64,000 nucleotides of DNA from Bacteroidota bacterium (GCA_016866235.1 VGMW01000003.1:124001-188000); one strand, 5' to 3'; numbered from the stretch's first letter, positions 36,522 through 47,361 are shown. Program-made: numbers and translations. The notes: generated by a model from the sequence alone, not told the origin.

Positions 36522-38210
36522 TTAACGGATTCTCACCAATGCGCCTTCCTTCAAGGTGATCACCGGGACTGCCTGATTGTCCTGACCTCCATTGTAATCG
36601 GTCCCTTGAAAAATGACGCCCGCATTTTTACCCGACAATACCACCGCCGACTTTGGACTTGAGGAATTTCCGGACAGCTTACTTCCTAAAAACATCATAA
36701 ACTCAAATCCGATCCTTGCGTAATTAGAAGGCGCCATTCCATGCACGGCTAAATACTTTTTTTCAAAATTTTTATACTCGGCTGAATGGACATCGTAATA
36801 GTTGGGAGCAATCAAAGCAATGCGAAGCTCTTCAAACTTCATCCAGTCCATTCCTGGCTTATCCAACCAACTCTCCTGACCAATTATTACTGTTCCATCA
36901 TCTCTTGAATCGACACTTCTAATCACCTTGGTAAAAATCAATTCCGAGTCAGAGGCAACAAAAATGCTGGCCAGACTATCCTTCGGCAGCTTAAACTCAA
37001 TGGGATTTTTGAATTTGTCAAATTTGACAGCCGTTGCGAGGATGGAATTAATGACGGAAGAATTATCACGGTCAATTTTTCGAAACAATCCAACTTCCAA
37101 TTTCAATTCCTTTGCACGTTGAAGAAAGGCGTGAGCAACAATTGAATCCTTGGCCGTATTCTCGAAAAATACGTAGCACGGACCTTTTCGGTCTAGGCCA
37201 GCCGCATAATCAGCACTCTTTTTTCCAAGGGTTACGTAGGACGGTTGGAAAAGAACCGCATTGGCATTACCTGACAAATAATCAGGGTTGCTGCTTACCG
37301 GATGCATCATCAAAATATTTTCATTGGATGAAAACTTTTTGACCAGCTCTATTTCATCGGCAAACAACGGCCCGATCAATGCAGAGGAGGATTTTACCTC
37401 ATTGAGCGAGAGGATTGATTTAAGTTTTTCAGGATTCCGCTCTGTATCGTATAAACTCAATTCAACCGGAATATCCAATTGCTCCAAAGAGTCGGCGGCA
37501 AGCCGAATACCATGATATAAATCCAAGGCATACTGATTCTTTTTGGTGCCGGGTGATGGATCGAGGGATGAAGCCAGAAATGGAAACAGTAACGCTACGC
37601 GTTTTGCATTCTGGATTTTCCGAGGGGGCAAAATGACGAAATCGCTTTCTCTTAATCCTTGCAAATTGATCATCCTCTTGGCTTCAGCGATAGACTCTTC
37701 GGAAGCCTGATAGAATAACCGTTGAATCAGCGTTTTAATTACAATAGGATCATGGAAGTCATCCATAAGCATTCTCAGAACTTCAACATCCTTTATTTTA
37801 GGAATAAACTTTTCCTTTAAAGGAGTCGTGCCCGAAGAATTTTTCATGGCCTTGAGTTTGGCCATCGCCTGAAATGGTTCACCATCCTCAAAATATATTT
37901 GTGCAAGCCAATATTTTACATCATCGTTTTGAGACCAATTTGGATATAGAGAGTCGACACTTGCTAAAGTTCGACGTGCAACAGAACGATAATTTCTATT
38001 GTAGGCACTCAGCGCGTAATAAAATCCTGCATACTCTGTGTAAGGGTTTGATGCATCATAAACCATCAGCTTTTTGAACGCATCTAAACTGGCGTCATAG
38101 TTTGCTGCCTCAAATAACTGTTTGGCATTTGAGTAGCGTTGTTTGAAATCCTGAGAAAAGGATTTTTCAGAGAGCAACGAGCATACTATGATGAAAAAAA
38201 GAATTCGCAT
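36522..38210 (-). CDS. TPR + type-1 periplasmic-binding-fold protein (ABC substrate-binding-like / LpoA-like architecture)
   Basis: N-terminal TPR-like repeats (AKQLFEAANYDASLDAFKKLM...); then KRVALLFPF, LDLYHGIRLAADSL, ALIGPLFADEIELVKKF typical of PBP-1 fold. Confidence 0.72.
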   Translation of the reverse strand: MRILFFIIVCSLLSEKSFSQDFKQRYSNAKQLFEAANYDASLDAFKKLMVYDASNPYTEYAGFYYALSAYNRNYRSVARRTLASVDSLYPNWSQNDDVKYWLAQIYFEDGEPFQAMAKLKAMKNSSGTTPLKEKFIPKIKDVEVLRMLMDDFHDPIVIKTLIQRLFYQASEESIAEAKRMINLQGLRESDFVILPPRKIQNAKRVALLFPFLASSLDPSPGTKKNQYALDLYHGIRLAADSLEQLDIPVELSLYDTERNPEKLKSILSLNEVKSSSALIGPLFADEIELVKKFSSNENILMMHPVSSNPDYLSGNANAVLFQPSYVTLGKKSADYAAGLDRKGPCYVFFENTAKDSIVAHAFLQRAKELKLEVGLFRKIDRDNSSVINSILATAVKFDKFKNPIEFKLPKDSLASIFVASDSELIFTKVIRSVDSRDDGTVIIGQESWLDKPGMDWMKFEELRIALIAPNYYDVHSAEYKNFEKKYLAVHGMAPSNYARIGFEFMMFLGSKLSGNSSSPKSAVVLSGKNAGVIFQGTDYNGGQDNQAVPVITLKEGALVRIR

Positions 38211-38225
38211 ATCTAAATCCCCAAA

Positions 38226-39752
38226 TTACTCCCACTCAATGGTTGAAGGCGGTTTACTGCTGATGTCATAAACGACGCGGTTAACTCCTTTAACTTTATT
38301 GATGATGGATGAAGAAATCTCACTCAAAAATTCAAAAGGCAAATGTGACCAGTCGGCTGTCATGCCATCGACAGAAACCACGGCTCTCAAGGCCACCACT
38401 TGTTCATAAGTCCTTTCATCACCCATTACACCCACCGAATGAATCGGAAGCAAAATGGCACCTGCTTGCCAAACCTGATCGTAAAGCCCATGGGATTTTA
38501 ATCCACTGATAAACAAATGATCCACTTCCTGAAGCAGCGCCACCTTTTCCGCTGTAATATCCCCAAGGATTCTTATGCCAAGTCCCGGGCCTGGAAATGG
38601 GTGACGACCGAGGATGGCAGGATCGATTCCCAAGGTATGGCCTACCCGTCTAACTTCATCTTTAAAGAGCGAGCGAAGCGGCTCTACCACCTTAAGTTTC
38701 ATGTGCTCTGGCAGTCCACCCACATTGTGGTGCGATTTTATCGTTACAGAAGGACCTTTCACCGATACAGACTCAATAACGTCTGGATAAATAGTGCCCT
38801 GACCCAACCAACTTACACCAGATATAAGGTGGGCCTCTTCATCAAAGACCTCAATAAAAGTTTTACCAATGGCTTTTCGCTTGGCTTCAGGCTCCGTTAA
38901 ACCCTTTAAGGCAGCATAGAACCTCTGTTTTGAATCAACGCCCTTGATGTTTAATCCCATGCCACGGTAAGAAGCCAAAACCTGATTGAACTCATCCTTA
39001 CGAAGTAAACCATTATCGACAAAAATGCAGCTCAGTGATTGTCCAATGGCTTTGTGAACAAGAACAGCAGCCACCGTTGAATCCACTCCGCCGGAGAGTG
39101 CCATGACAACCTTATCGCTGCCCAGTTGCTCCTTAAGCTTGTGAACGGTGTTTTCTATGAACTGACCCGGTGTCCAATCCTGGCGGCAACCACAAATGGA
39201 GACAGCAAAATTTTGTAACAGTTTTTGACCCGGGATTGTGTGGGTGACCTCAGGATGAAACTGAATGCCATAGCAATTGGTGTTTCTTTTCCTGTAGGCT
39301 GCTACGTTCACCGAATCGGTGCTGGCTGTAATTTCATATTCGGGTGCAAGTGCCGTGATGGTATCGCCGTGTGACATCCAAACTTGCTCTCCGGTTGAGA
39401 TGCCCGCAAGAAGCGGATCACTGTTCAACACCGAGGATAGCCTTGCTCGACCATATTCCCTGATTTTGGATGGCGTAACCGAACCGCCGGTTTTTTGCGC
39501 CATAAGCTGAGCACCATAACATATTCCCAATACAGGCAGGTTGCCGAATACACCCAGATCCACATCTGGCGCATCCTCGTCCCGAACAGAACACGGGCTA
39601 CCGGAAAGGATTATTCCTTTTACATCAGGCGTGATCGTTGGATAATGATTGAATGGGAAAATCTGACAATAAATGTTCAGCTCACGTATCCTTCTGGCAA
39701 TCAGCTGAGTATACTGAGAGCCGAAGTCCAGAATAAGGATTTGTTCAGGCAT
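38226..39752 (-). CDS. guaA: GMP synthase (glutamine-hydrolysing)
   Basis: [76 protein letters not shown]-terminus. Confidence 0.97.
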   Translation of the reverse strand: MPEQILILDFGSQYTQLIARRIRELNIYCQIFPFNHYPTITPDVKGIILSGSPCSVRDEDAPDVDLGVFGNLPVLGICYGAQLMAQKTGGSVTPSKIREYGRARLSSVLNSDPLLAGISTGEQVWMSHGDTITALAPEYEITASTDSVNVAAYRKRNTNCYGIQFHPEVTHTIPGQKLLQNFAVSICGCRQDWTPGQFIENTVHKLKEQLGSDKVVMALSGGVDSTVAAVLVHKAIGQSLSCIFVDNGLLRKDEFNQVLASYRGMGLNIKGVDSKQRFYAALKGLTEPEAKRKAIGKTFIEVFDEEAHLISGVSWLGQGTIYPDVIESVSVKGPSVTIKSHHNVGGLPEHMKLKVVEPLRSLFKDEVRRVGHTLGIDPAILGRHPFPGPGLGIRILGDITAEKVALLQEVDHLFISGLKSHGLYDQVWQAGAILLPIHSVGVMGDERTYEQVVALRAVVSVDGMTADWSHLPFEFLSEISSSIINKVKGVNRVVYDISSKPPSTIEWE

Positions 39753-39756
39753 GCGG

Positions 39757-39764
39757 CAAAAATA
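39757..39764 (-). promoter_or_regulatory. Candidate -7 box TATTTTTG, 4 nt from the guaA ATG
   Basis: Minus strand TATTTTTG-CCGC-ATG; exact TAnnTTTG; no -33 TTTG seen. Confidence 0.4.
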
Positions 39765-39790
39765 ACCTTTGGCAGGTATTTAGTCTGAAA

Positions 39791-40414
39791 TTACCAGTTA
39801 AGATACACCAGCCCGACCTGAAGGTTCAGGGACGAAAGTCCTTTGTAATCGAAGTCAGGCGCCTTCACAAACGAATGGTCAAGGCTAAGGGTGGTAAATG
39901 CGCCCCAGGAAGTCTTGTTTCCAAACCTGAAAATGGCACCACCATAAGGTCTGATGATACCGGACCATTTTCTTTCTGAATTCTGATAAACATTGTAATA
40001 AAGTCTTAAGGATGAATAAGAGGCTCCGCCACCAAAACCGGCATATGGAATTATTTTTTTATCCGGAGTAAACAAATATTCTCCTGACATGGTAATGGCG
40101 TACTGATCCACATAGCCAAAATAGTCTGTGAAGACCGCACCATTGCCTGTAGGATATACTCTCGGTTCTGTGTAGTCGTTGTAACCTGAATAGGTAAAAT
40201 CAAATCCTGCTGAAAGTTTTTCATTCAGCAGTTCCCGATACAGGAGTTTAATTCCCCTAACGGAGGGCCTGTTAATGAATTCTCTGTTTGACAAGGGCAT
40301 TGAACCTACCGCAGCAACGCCATAATATTTATCGAAATACTGTGCCTTAACACCAAAAGAGCACAGCGAAATTACAATCGCCAGAATTATAGACTTCAAT
40401 TGGAAACACTTCAT
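39791..40414 (-). CDS. Outer membrane beta-barrel protein (OmpW-like size)
   Basis: Signal peptide ...SFGVKAQ, aromatic alternating strands, DKKIIPYAGFGGGASY, terminal VGLVYLNW. Confidence 0.7.
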   Translation of the reverse strand: MKCFQLKSIILAIVISLCSFGVKAQYFDKYYGVAAVGSMPLSNREFINRPSVRGIKLLYRELLNEKLSAGFDFTYSGYNDYTEPRVYPTGNGAVFTDYFGYVDQYAITMSGEYLFTPDKKIIPYAGFGGGASYSSLRLYYNVYQNSERKWSGIIRPYGGAIFRFGNKTSWGAFTTLSLDHSFVKAPDFDYKGLSSLNLQVGLVYLNW

Positions 40415-41037
40415 TTTTTCTTCAGATAGGGAGATTGGTCGAAGGCCTGATCGACAGCCACTAAAACCTTCGAAAGCGGATCGGGTGAATTATACAGGTC
40501 GCCGATCCTTGCCACCCAAACCACCTGATACTTTTTATCGGGTGTAAGATTTTTCAGGTCGATGATTTCGATTACCAATGTTCCGGTCTGGTAGGAGAAA
40601 TTTTGGACCAACGGATAGCCGTAAAATCCACCAAAACCATAATTATAAAATCCAGAATAACCGTAGCCAGGGTAACCGAACATATAATTCGGATAGCTGA
40701 CGGACTGGTAAAATCCCTGGTTATCGAGTACATAAGCACTTATACCCAGGTCTGGCTCATTCTTTTTATTGGTGAGCGTGTAGCCCCCTTTGGACATCCT
40801 GAAACTGATTTTTGAGACTACATCCGCGGCATAGCGTCCAACCACGAGCGTATCTTCAGATGCGTTGCTGACGTACCCGAGGGTATCCGGTGGAATGGCA
40901 TACGAGGTGTATTTCGAGAAATCGATGTTGTCCAAAAAGCTGGTTTGAACCAGCATGTTTTGTGTTAGGTCGTTAACATCCGGTTCTGCTCCGCAACCAA
41001 CCAGGAAAGGCAACAATAAAAAGAGTAATCTTTTCAT
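40411..41037 (-). CDS. DUF4136-like lipoprotein
   Basis: Lipobox PFLVGCG; DFSKYTSYAIP; GTLVIEIIDLKN; VVWVARIGD. Confidence 0.8.
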   Translation of the reverse strand: MKRLLFLLLPFLVGCGAEPDVNDLTQNMLVQTSFLDNIDFSKYTSYAIPPDTLGYVSNASEDTLVVGRYAADVVSKISFRMSKGGYTLTNKKNEPDLGISAYVLDNQGFYQSVSYPNYMFGYPGYGYSGFYNYGFGGFYGYPLVQNFSYQTGTLVIEIIDLKNLTPDKKYQVVWVARIGDLYNSPDPLSKVLVAVDQAFDQSPYLKKK

Positions 41038-41119
41038 GCTTCAAATTTCGAAACCATTAGACGTAAAAGTAGTAGAACTGGTTTAAAGAAAATTTGAAAT
41101 TGAGCCTGAAATCCGGAAA

Positions 41120-41992
41120 TCAGCGCTCTATAGGATAACAGTACTCACTCAGATAATCACCCGCATCGTCTATACCTGCATAAAATGCGCGGTTGAACAG
41201 GCTGCAAGCTTCGTCAGTCCTACCCCACTCCTGAAAAACAACGCCCTTAAGAAAGATCAATTCAGGGGTTTCAGGTTCTGCCAGCAATCCAAGGGTGATG
41301 TAGGTCATAGCCTTATCATTCTGATTCTGCTCTAAACAATATGAAGCCGCATACTGATAAGTGGCCACAAAAGTAAAGTCCAGTCCAATGGCCTTATTGT
41401 AGTTAAACATGGCGCTATCATAATCTCCTTTTTTATAATAGATATAACCCAACAAGGCAACACCCTCAGCATTCTCTTCAACAGAAAGACCACGCTTCAA
41501 ATCAATCAATGCGGAATCTAATTTTTCCAATCCAAGATAGGCAGCGGCACGCAGCCGGTATATCCTTGGCCACTCTTCTTCCTGAAGGAACGATAGTGCA
41601 TTGTTGAGGCTCGCGAGCTGGTCATTAAATCGTAACTGCTTTTGATAGATAATGGACTTAAGAATATAAGCCTGAGGAAAAGTTGGTATCCCAGTAATGA
41701 ATAAATCCAAATCTGAAATGGCATATTCCCATTCATCTAGATAGAAGTAGCACACAGCCCTGTAATACCGTGCTTCAAAGTATTTTGATTCCGGAGTGAT
41801 TTCATCCCCTTTTGAGGCTTGTGCAGCCTCAATGATTCTGGTGTAGATATCGACAGCCTTAAAATAATCCTCCTCTTCCATTGCGGCTCGACCTTCTTCT
41901 ATCCACTGCTCAGGTGATGCGACAGGCGTTACCTGAGCAACCAGATCAAAGAAAAAACTCACTGCCAATACGAAAAGGAAGGCCTTACGCAT
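41120..41992 (-). CDS. Tetratricopeptide-repeat protein, secreted
   Basis: Signal peptide; repeated TPR pattern (AISDLDLFI, LDSALIDLKRGL, YDSAMFNYNKAIGLD). Confidence 0.82.
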   Translation of the reverse strand: MRKAFLFVLAVSFFFDLVAQVTPVASPEQWIEEGRAAMEEEDYFKAVDIYTRIIEAAQASKGDEITPESKYFEARYYRAVCYFYLDEWEYAISDLDLFITGIPTFPQAYILKSIIYQKQLRFNDQLASLNNALSFLQEEEWPRIYRLRAAAYLGLEKLDSALIDLKRGLSVEENAEGVALLGYIYYKKGDYDSAMFNYNKAIGLDFTFVATYQYAASYCLEQNQNDKAMTYITLGLLAEPETPELIFLKGVVFQEWGRTDEACSLFNRAFYAGIDDAGDYLSEYCYPIER

Positions 41993-42015
41993 GCTGCGGA
42001 ATTTAAAACATCACA

Positions 42016-43833
42016 TTATGACGAGGTCTTGTTTCGGTCACGCTTTCTGTCGTTTTCGTTCAAAAGAATTTTTCTCAAACGAATGGACTTGGGGGTTACC
42101 TCAACATATTCATCAGACTGAATATATTCTAACGCTTCTTCCAGGGAGAACTTGATGGCAGGAGCAATCTTCATTTTTTCATCAGAGCCGGATGCTCGGA
42201 TGTTCGTGAGCTTTTTGGTCTTGGTGACGTTTACCACCAAGTCTCCACTTCGACTGTTTTCACCAATTACCTGTCCTTCATAAACTGGGTCATTTGGATC
42301 AATAAAGAACTTTCCACGGTCTTGAAGATTGTGTAAACTGTAAGGGATGGCCTCACCGGGCTCCATGGAGATCAATGAACCGTTGATCCTTCCAGGAATT
42401 TCACCTTTGAATGGCTGATATTCTTTATACCGATGGGTAACTACTGCTTCTCCAGCGGTTACGTTCATGAGATAATTCCTCAAGCCAATGATACCACGCG
42501 AAGGAATAATGAACTTCAATATCATCCGATCACCCTTCGGCTCCATGTTGGTCATTTCACCTTTTCTAATTGACACGGTTTCAATGGCTTTACCCGCATC
42601 TGTTTCGGGTAGGTCTATGGTAAGTTCTTCCACCGGCTCACTGCGTACTCCATCGATTTCCTTGAAAATTACCTGAGGCTGTCCAATTTGTAACTCGTAG
42701 CCTTCTCTCCTCATGGTTTCAATCAACACGGATAAATGAAGCACACCACGGCCGAAAACCAGGAATGAATCTGCTGAACCGGTTTCGCCAACCCTTAGCG
42801 CAAGATTCCGTTCCAGCTCTCTGTCCAGCCTTTCCTTGATGTGTCGTGAGGTAACAAATTTTCCTTCTTTTCCATAGAATGGCGAGTTGTTGATGGTGAA
42901 CATCATGCTCATGGTAGGTTCATCGATGGCGATGCTCTTCATGCCTTCCGGCTGTTCAGCATCTGCGACAGTATCGCCGATTTCAAATCCTTCCAATCCG
43001 ACAATCGCACAAATCTCACCTGCTTTTACCACCTCAACTTTTTGCTTTTCAAAACCTTCAAAAACATAAAGTTCTTTAATACGGTGTTTAATCGTCGTGC
43101 TTTGATCTCTCTTGACGAGTGAAATTTGTTGTCCCGCTCTGATCTCACCACGGTGGACCCGACCAATGGCCACTCTACCGATGTAGGATGAATACTCGAG
43201 TGAGGTGATCAGCATTTGCAGGTTTCCGGTGGCTGTTTTAGGCGCTGGGATATATTGTATGATGCCATCAAGCAAACTGTTGATGTCCGTTGTTGGCTTC
43301 TTCCAATCGGTGCTCATCCATCCTTGCTTGGCTGAACCGTAAAAAGCAGGGAAGTCAAGCTGATCTTCAGTAGCGTCGAGGGCAAACATTAAATCAAATA
43401 CCGATTCATGTACTTCCTCTGGCGTACAGTTTTTCTTATCAACTTTATTAATCACTACGATGGGTTTAAGACCCATTTGAATGGCCTTTTGGAGAACGAA
43501 TCGGGTCTGTGGCATAGGACCTTCAAAAGCATCGACCAGCAACAAACATCCATCGGCCATATTTAAGACGCGCTCTACTTCACCACCAAAATCACTGTGG
43601 CCGGGCGTATCAATAATATTGATTTTATAGTCCTTGTAGCGAACAGATACGTTTTTTGCCAGAATGGTAATACCCCGCTCACGTTCGAGGGGATTGGAGT
43701 CCATGATTAACTCACCTGGATTTTCATGTGCTTTAAACAATTGTCCTGCATGAAGCATTTTATCAACCAAAGTAGTTTTTCCATGGTCGACGTGCGCAAT
43801 GATTGCGATGTTCCTGATCTTCTCAACCTCCAT
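42016..43833 (-). CDS. typA: GTP-binding translation factor TypA/BipA
   Basis: [46 protein letters not shown]-terminal [12 protein letters not shown]. Confidence 0.96.
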   Translation of the reverse strand: MEVEKIRNIAIIAHVDHGKTTLVDKMLHAGQLFKAHENPGELIMDSNPLERERGITILAKNVSVRYKDYKINIIDTPGHSDFGGEVERVLNMADGCLLLVDAFEGPMPQTRFVLQKAIQMGLKPIVVINKVDKKNCTPEEVHESVFDLMFALDATEDQLDFPAFYGSAKQGWMSTDWKKPTTDINSLLDGIIQYIPAPKTATGNLQMLITSLEYSSYIGRVAIGRVHRGEIRAGQQISLVKRDQSTTIKHRIKELYVFEGFEKQKVEVVKAGEICAIVGLEGFEIGDTVADAEQPEGMKSIAIDEPTMSMMFTINNSPFYGKEGKFVTSRHIKERLDRELERNLALRVGETGSADSFLVFGRGVLHLSVLIETMRREGYELQIGQPQVIFKEIDGVRSEPVEELTIDLPETDAGKAIETVSIRKGEMTNMEPKGDRMILKFIIPSRGIIGLRNYLMNVTAGEAVVTHRYKEYQPFKGEIPGRINGSLISMEPGEAIPYSLHNLQDRGKFFIDPNDPVYEGQVIGENSRSGDLVVNVTKTKKLTNIRASGSDEKMKIAPAIKFSLEEALEYIQSDEYVEVTPKSIRLRKILLNENDRKRDRNKTSS

Positions 43834-43871
43834 AATAAGCCTAAAAAAGGGCGTTAATAAAATTTAAGCGG

Positions 43872-43879
43872 CAAAGATA
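43872..43879 (-). promoter_or_regulatory. Candidate -7 box TATCTTTG upstream of typA
   Basis: Exact TAnnTTTG on the minus strand about 38 nt before the ATG; no clear -33 element. Confidence 0.35.
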
Positions 43880-43941
43880 ACCCAATAAGCCGACCCACCC
43901 CTATCGGTTGGACAGATTTAGGGAAATAGAAACAGAAAGGA

Positions 43942-44832
43942 TTAAAACTTGATTCGAACAAAACTTCCCATCGGAAGGGGAACTGATTTTTCGGATCGAA
44001 TAAGAAATTCTCCGAAGGTCTGTTCACCGGTTTTAAAGTGACGACGAACAACATTCATTCCCACTTGAGCAGAATAACCAGCCGCATATAGGCTCATCAA
44101 AAAGAACACAGGCTCCTTGCTTAGCAATCTGGATGTTTCGCTGACAAGCTCATCGATTTTTTCAGCCAGTGTCCACTTCTCGCCATCCGGCCCTCTTCCA
44201 TACGGCGGCGGATCCATGATAACGGCATGATAACTATTCCCACGTTTTACTTCACGCTTAACAAACTTCATGGCGTCCTCATAAACCCATCGAATTGAAT
44301 CAAGCCCGTTCAACAACATATTCTGACTTGCCCAGTTCAATCCAGGCCTTGAAGCATCAACATGAGTAACCTCTGCACCTGCCATCCTGCACACCATTGA
44401 AGCAGCTCCGGTATAGGCGAAAAGATTGAGGACCTTAGGTTTATGAACCGGGGACGATTTAAGTGCGTCAAAAATAAAATTCCAGTTGGCGCCCTGCTCC
44501 GGAAAAATACCCACATGGCCAAATCCAGTTAAGGCGAGTCGGAGTTTTAGATCGAACTTATGGTCATATCGATACGAGACATTCCACGATTCCGGCATCT
44601 TTCCTTTCCAACCGCCTTTAACCTCATCGGTAAAACGATAATGCTCCTTCTGCTCCCGATCAAACCGTGCGTCTGAAAGTTTTTTCCATTCAGACTCAGG
44701 CAACACAGGTTCCCACAATGCCTGAGGTTCAGGACGGATGATTCGGTATGGCCCAAACCGCTCCAACTTTTCACCAAAGCCGCTGTCAATCAATTCATAT
44801 TCGGTCCAGGAATCAGGTGAGAGGGTAAGCAT
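43942..44832 (-). CDS. Class I SAM-dependent (RlmI-like) methyltransferase
   Basis: VLNLFAYTGAASMVCRMAGAEVTHVDAS, AVIMDPPPYGRGPDGEKW. Confidence 0.88.
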   Translation of the reverse strand: MLTLSPDSWTEYELIDSGFGEKLERFGPYRIIRPEPQALWEPVLPESEWKKLSDARFDREQKEHYRFTDEVKGGWKGKMPESWNVSYRYDHKFDLKLRLALTGFGHVGIFPEQGANWNFIFDALKSSPVHKPKVLNLFAYTGAASMVCRMAGAEVTHVDASRPGLNWASQNMLLNGLDSIRWVYEDAMKFVKREVKRGNSYHAVIMDPPPYGRGPDGEKWTLAEKIDELVSETSRLLSKEPVFFLMSLYAAGYSAQVGMNVVRRHFKTGEQTFGEFLIRSEKSVPLPMGSFVRIKF

Positions 44833-44856
44833 TAGTTTAAAATTATTGAGTAAGCA

Positions 44857-45648
44857 TCAATTTTTTTTCATTGCACGCTGTCTAACTGCTTCGTAAACAA
44901 CCACAGCAGCGGCATTCGAAACGTTGAGTGAATCATTGTTGCCTTTCATTGGGATAATAACCCTGGCATCTGCACCCTGCCACCAAAACTCGGTAAGACC
45001 TGTTGCTTCAGTTCCAAGGATCAGTGCAGTGCCGGTTGTATAATCCTCGAGATAATAAGGACTTGATGATTCCAAGTGTGTGGCCACCACCCTTATTTTA
45101 TTTTTTCTAAGCCATTCCATAGCCTCCTGGGAACTCGCCAATGCCAATGGAACTGTAAAAATGCAGCCCAGACTTGACCTTACCACATTTTGGTTGTAGG
45201 GATCGGTCTGTGGATCGCATACAATCACTGCATCAACCCCTGCCCCATCCGCTGTTCGTAATACCGCACCGAGATTCCCTGGCTTCTCAACCGATTCCAA
45301 AACCAGCAACAACGGATTTTTTGAAATCCGAATATCTGAAAGCTGATGCATTTTCATTTTTGCTACCACCAGCATCCCGCCGGAGTTTTCGCGAATGGCA
45401 AGCTTTGAAAAGACATCCTGAGTGACTTCAATTTTTTCATCCACCTGATTGAAGAAAGCAAGTTCAACATCCTGTGGAATCAGGTCTTTGCTAAAGACAA
45501 TTGCCTTGAATTCATAGCCTGCAGCAGCAGCATGCCCTATCTCCTTAACACCCTCTATCAGAAAAAGTCCACTAGACCTTCGATTCCGAGGCTTTTCAAG
45601 GTCTAGGATGCTTTTTAACCTTGGATTTTTGATGCTGGAAATAATCAT
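44857..45648 (-). CDS. TrmH/SpoU-family RNA 2'-O-methyltransferase
   Basis: LVLESVEKPGNLGAVLRTADGAGVDAVIV, ALILGTEATGLTEFW, IPMKGNNDSLNVSNAAAVVVYEA. Start placed at 45648. Confidence 0.92.
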   Translation of the reverse strand: MIISSIKNPRLKSILDLEKPRNRRSSGLFLIEGVKEIGHAAAAGYEFKAIVFSKDLIPQDVELAFFNQVDEKIEVTQDVFSKLAIRENSGGMLVVAKMKMHQLSDIRISKNPLLLVLESVEKPGNLGAVLRTADGAGVDAVIVCDPQTDPYNQNVVRSSLGCIFTVPLALASSQEAMEWLRKNKIRVVATHLESSSPYYLEDYTTGTALILGTEATGLTEFWWQGADARVIIPMKGNNDSLNVSNAAAVVVYEAVRQRAMKKN

Positions 45649-45732
45649 GTCGTAATCAGGCTGTAAAGATGCCGAAAAATCAGGCTCAAGATCCAATACA
45701 GCATCCACCAATCGGATCTTCAAGGATTCATC

Positions 45733-45740
45733 TATTTTTG
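45733..45740 (+). promoter_or_regulatory. Candidate -7 box TATTTTTG, 4 nt from the mtaB GTG
   Basis: TATTTTTG-CCCC-GTG; exact TAnnTTTG. Confidence 0.4.
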
Positions 45741-45744
45741 CCCC

Positions 45745-47082
45745 GTGAAAAAAGTTGCTTTTTATACGCTCGGATGCAAACTGAATTTTTCAGAGACAAG
45801 CTCACTGGCGAGATCCTTTGAGGAACGTGGTTATAAGAAGGTGGACTTCACCGATCGTCCTGATATTTTCATCATCAATACCTGCTCGGTTACAGAAAAC
45901 GCCGATAAAAAATGCAGGAAGGTAGTGAGAGAAGCAAGATCCATTTCGCCTGATGGATATGTGGCCCTGGTTGGATGCTATGCACAACTGAAGCCAAAGG
46001 AGATAGCTGAAATCCCAGGCGTGGATGCCGTGCTGGGTGCAGCTGAAAAATTCAGACTTCACGAATTGATAGGCGATTTTATTCGGAAGGAAATTCCTGA
46101 GGTGCACGCCGGACCCATTGAAGAAGCGAAACAATTTACAGGCACCTGGTCATCGCAAGATCGAACAAGGTCTTTTCTTAAGGTTCAGGATGGTTGTGAC
46201 TATTCCTGTACATTTTGCACCATCCCTAAAGCAAGAGGAAGCAGTAGAAGTGACAGCAGCGATTCATTGGTGAATATTGCAAGGCAAATTGGTGCCAATG
46301 GCGCGAAGGAAATCGTTCTCACGGGTGTTAACACGGGGGACTTTGGAATCAGGGATGGGGTAAGGACAGAAAAGTTTATTGACCTGATCCGGAAGTTGGA
46401 CGAGGTTGAGGATGTAGAGCGGTTTAGAATATCCTCTATAGAGCCCAACTTACTTACCGATGAAATCATTGCGTTTGTAGCTGGTTCAAAACGGTTTATG
46501 CCCCACTTTCATATCCCGCTTCAATCGGGTTCAGACCGCATACTCAAGCTTATGAAGCGTCGGTATTTAAGACAGACATACACCTCACGGGTAGAGGAAA
46601 TAAAAAAACGAATACCAAATTGTTGTATTGGTGTAGATGTTATCGTGGGATTTCCCGGTGAGTCTGATGAAGACTTTGATGAGACCTACCGTTACCTGGC
46701 AGATCTCGATATTTCTTACCTCCACGTTTTTACGTACTCGGAGCGGGAAAATACAATAGCGGCCACGATGGATGGTTCAGTGCCGGTCAAAGTCAGAGCT
46801 GAACGTTCGGCGCGATTGCATGGCTTATCTGACAGAAAGCGAAGAAAATTTTATCTGGATAATGTTGGTGGGTTGTTCAACGTTCTTTTCGAAAATGACA
46901 TCAGCGATCAAAAGATGTTTGGGTTTACCGAAAACTATATTCGTGTCGGAATCCCTTATGATCCTTTGATGGTGAATGAAACTAGACATGTCAGGTTGGA
47001 TAAAATTCTGGATGACATGACCGGTGAAGCTGAGGTATTAGAGGCGCATGAAGAAAGGCCATCATTCCCCATTCAGAGGTAG
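45745..47082 (+). CDS. mtaB: tRNA (N6-threonylcarbamoyladenosine)-C2 methylthiotransferase, MtaB-type radical SAM protein
   Basis: FYTLGCKLNFSET, INTCSVTENADKKCRK, VQDGCDYSCTFCTIPKARG, VGFPGESDEDFDETY. Confidence 0.93.
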   Translation: MKKVAFYTLGCKLNFSETSSLARSFEERGYKKVDFTDRPDIFIINTCSVTENADKKCRKVVREARSISPDGYVALVGCYAQLKPKEIAEIPGVDAVLGAAEKFRLHELIGDFIRKEIPEVHAGPIEEAKQFTGTWSSQDRTRSFLKVQDGCDYSCTFCTIPKARGSSRSDSSDSLVNIARQIGANGAKEIVLTGVNTGDFGIRDGVRTEKFIDLIRKLDEVEDVERFRISSIEPNLLTDEIIAFVAGSKRFMPHFHIPLQSGSDRILKLMKRRYLRQTYTSRVEEIKKRIPNCCIGVDVIVGFPGESDEDFDETYRYLADLDISYLHVFTYSERENTIAATMDGSVPVKVRAERSARLHGLSDRKRRKFYLDNVGGLFNVLFENDISDQKMFGFTENYIRVGIPYDPLMVNETRHVRLDKILDDMTGEAEVLEAHEERPSFPIQR

Positions 47083-47123
47083 TGATATTTGAGATCATTT
47101 TTCAATAAGCAATAAAATACAAA

Positions 47124-47140
47124 GGGTCCCGATGGGACCC
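47124..47140. repeat. Short perfect hairpin GGGTCCC-GAT-GGGACCC
   Basis: 7-bp perfect inverted repeat, 3-nt loop, read directly. Confidence 0.9.
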
Positions 47141-47173
47141 CATCGATCAATTAATTCCATAGCAAGAAGCAAT

Positions 47174-47190
47174 TGGTCGCGATGCGACCA
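47174..47190. repeat. Short perfect hairpin TGGTCGC-GAT-GCGACCA (in copy 1)
   Basis: 7-bp perfect inverted repeat, loop GAT. Confidence 0.9.
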
Positions 47191-47338
47191 TTGTTGTTCA
47201 TATAAGATCTTTTAGAATTCAACAATAAATTGTGGATTCAATTGACCTATAAATCGTTTTAAAAATTTAATTACTAGAATCAAATATTAAGCCAGCCATC
47301 AAAGGTCCCATCGATCAATTAATTCCATAGCAAGAAAC

Positions 47339-47361
47339 CATTGGTCGCGATGCGACCAATG
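47339..47361. repeat. Short perfect hairpin CATTGGTCGC-GAT-GCGACCAATG (in copy 2)
   Basis: 10-bp perfect inverted repeat, loop GAT. Confidence 0.9.
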
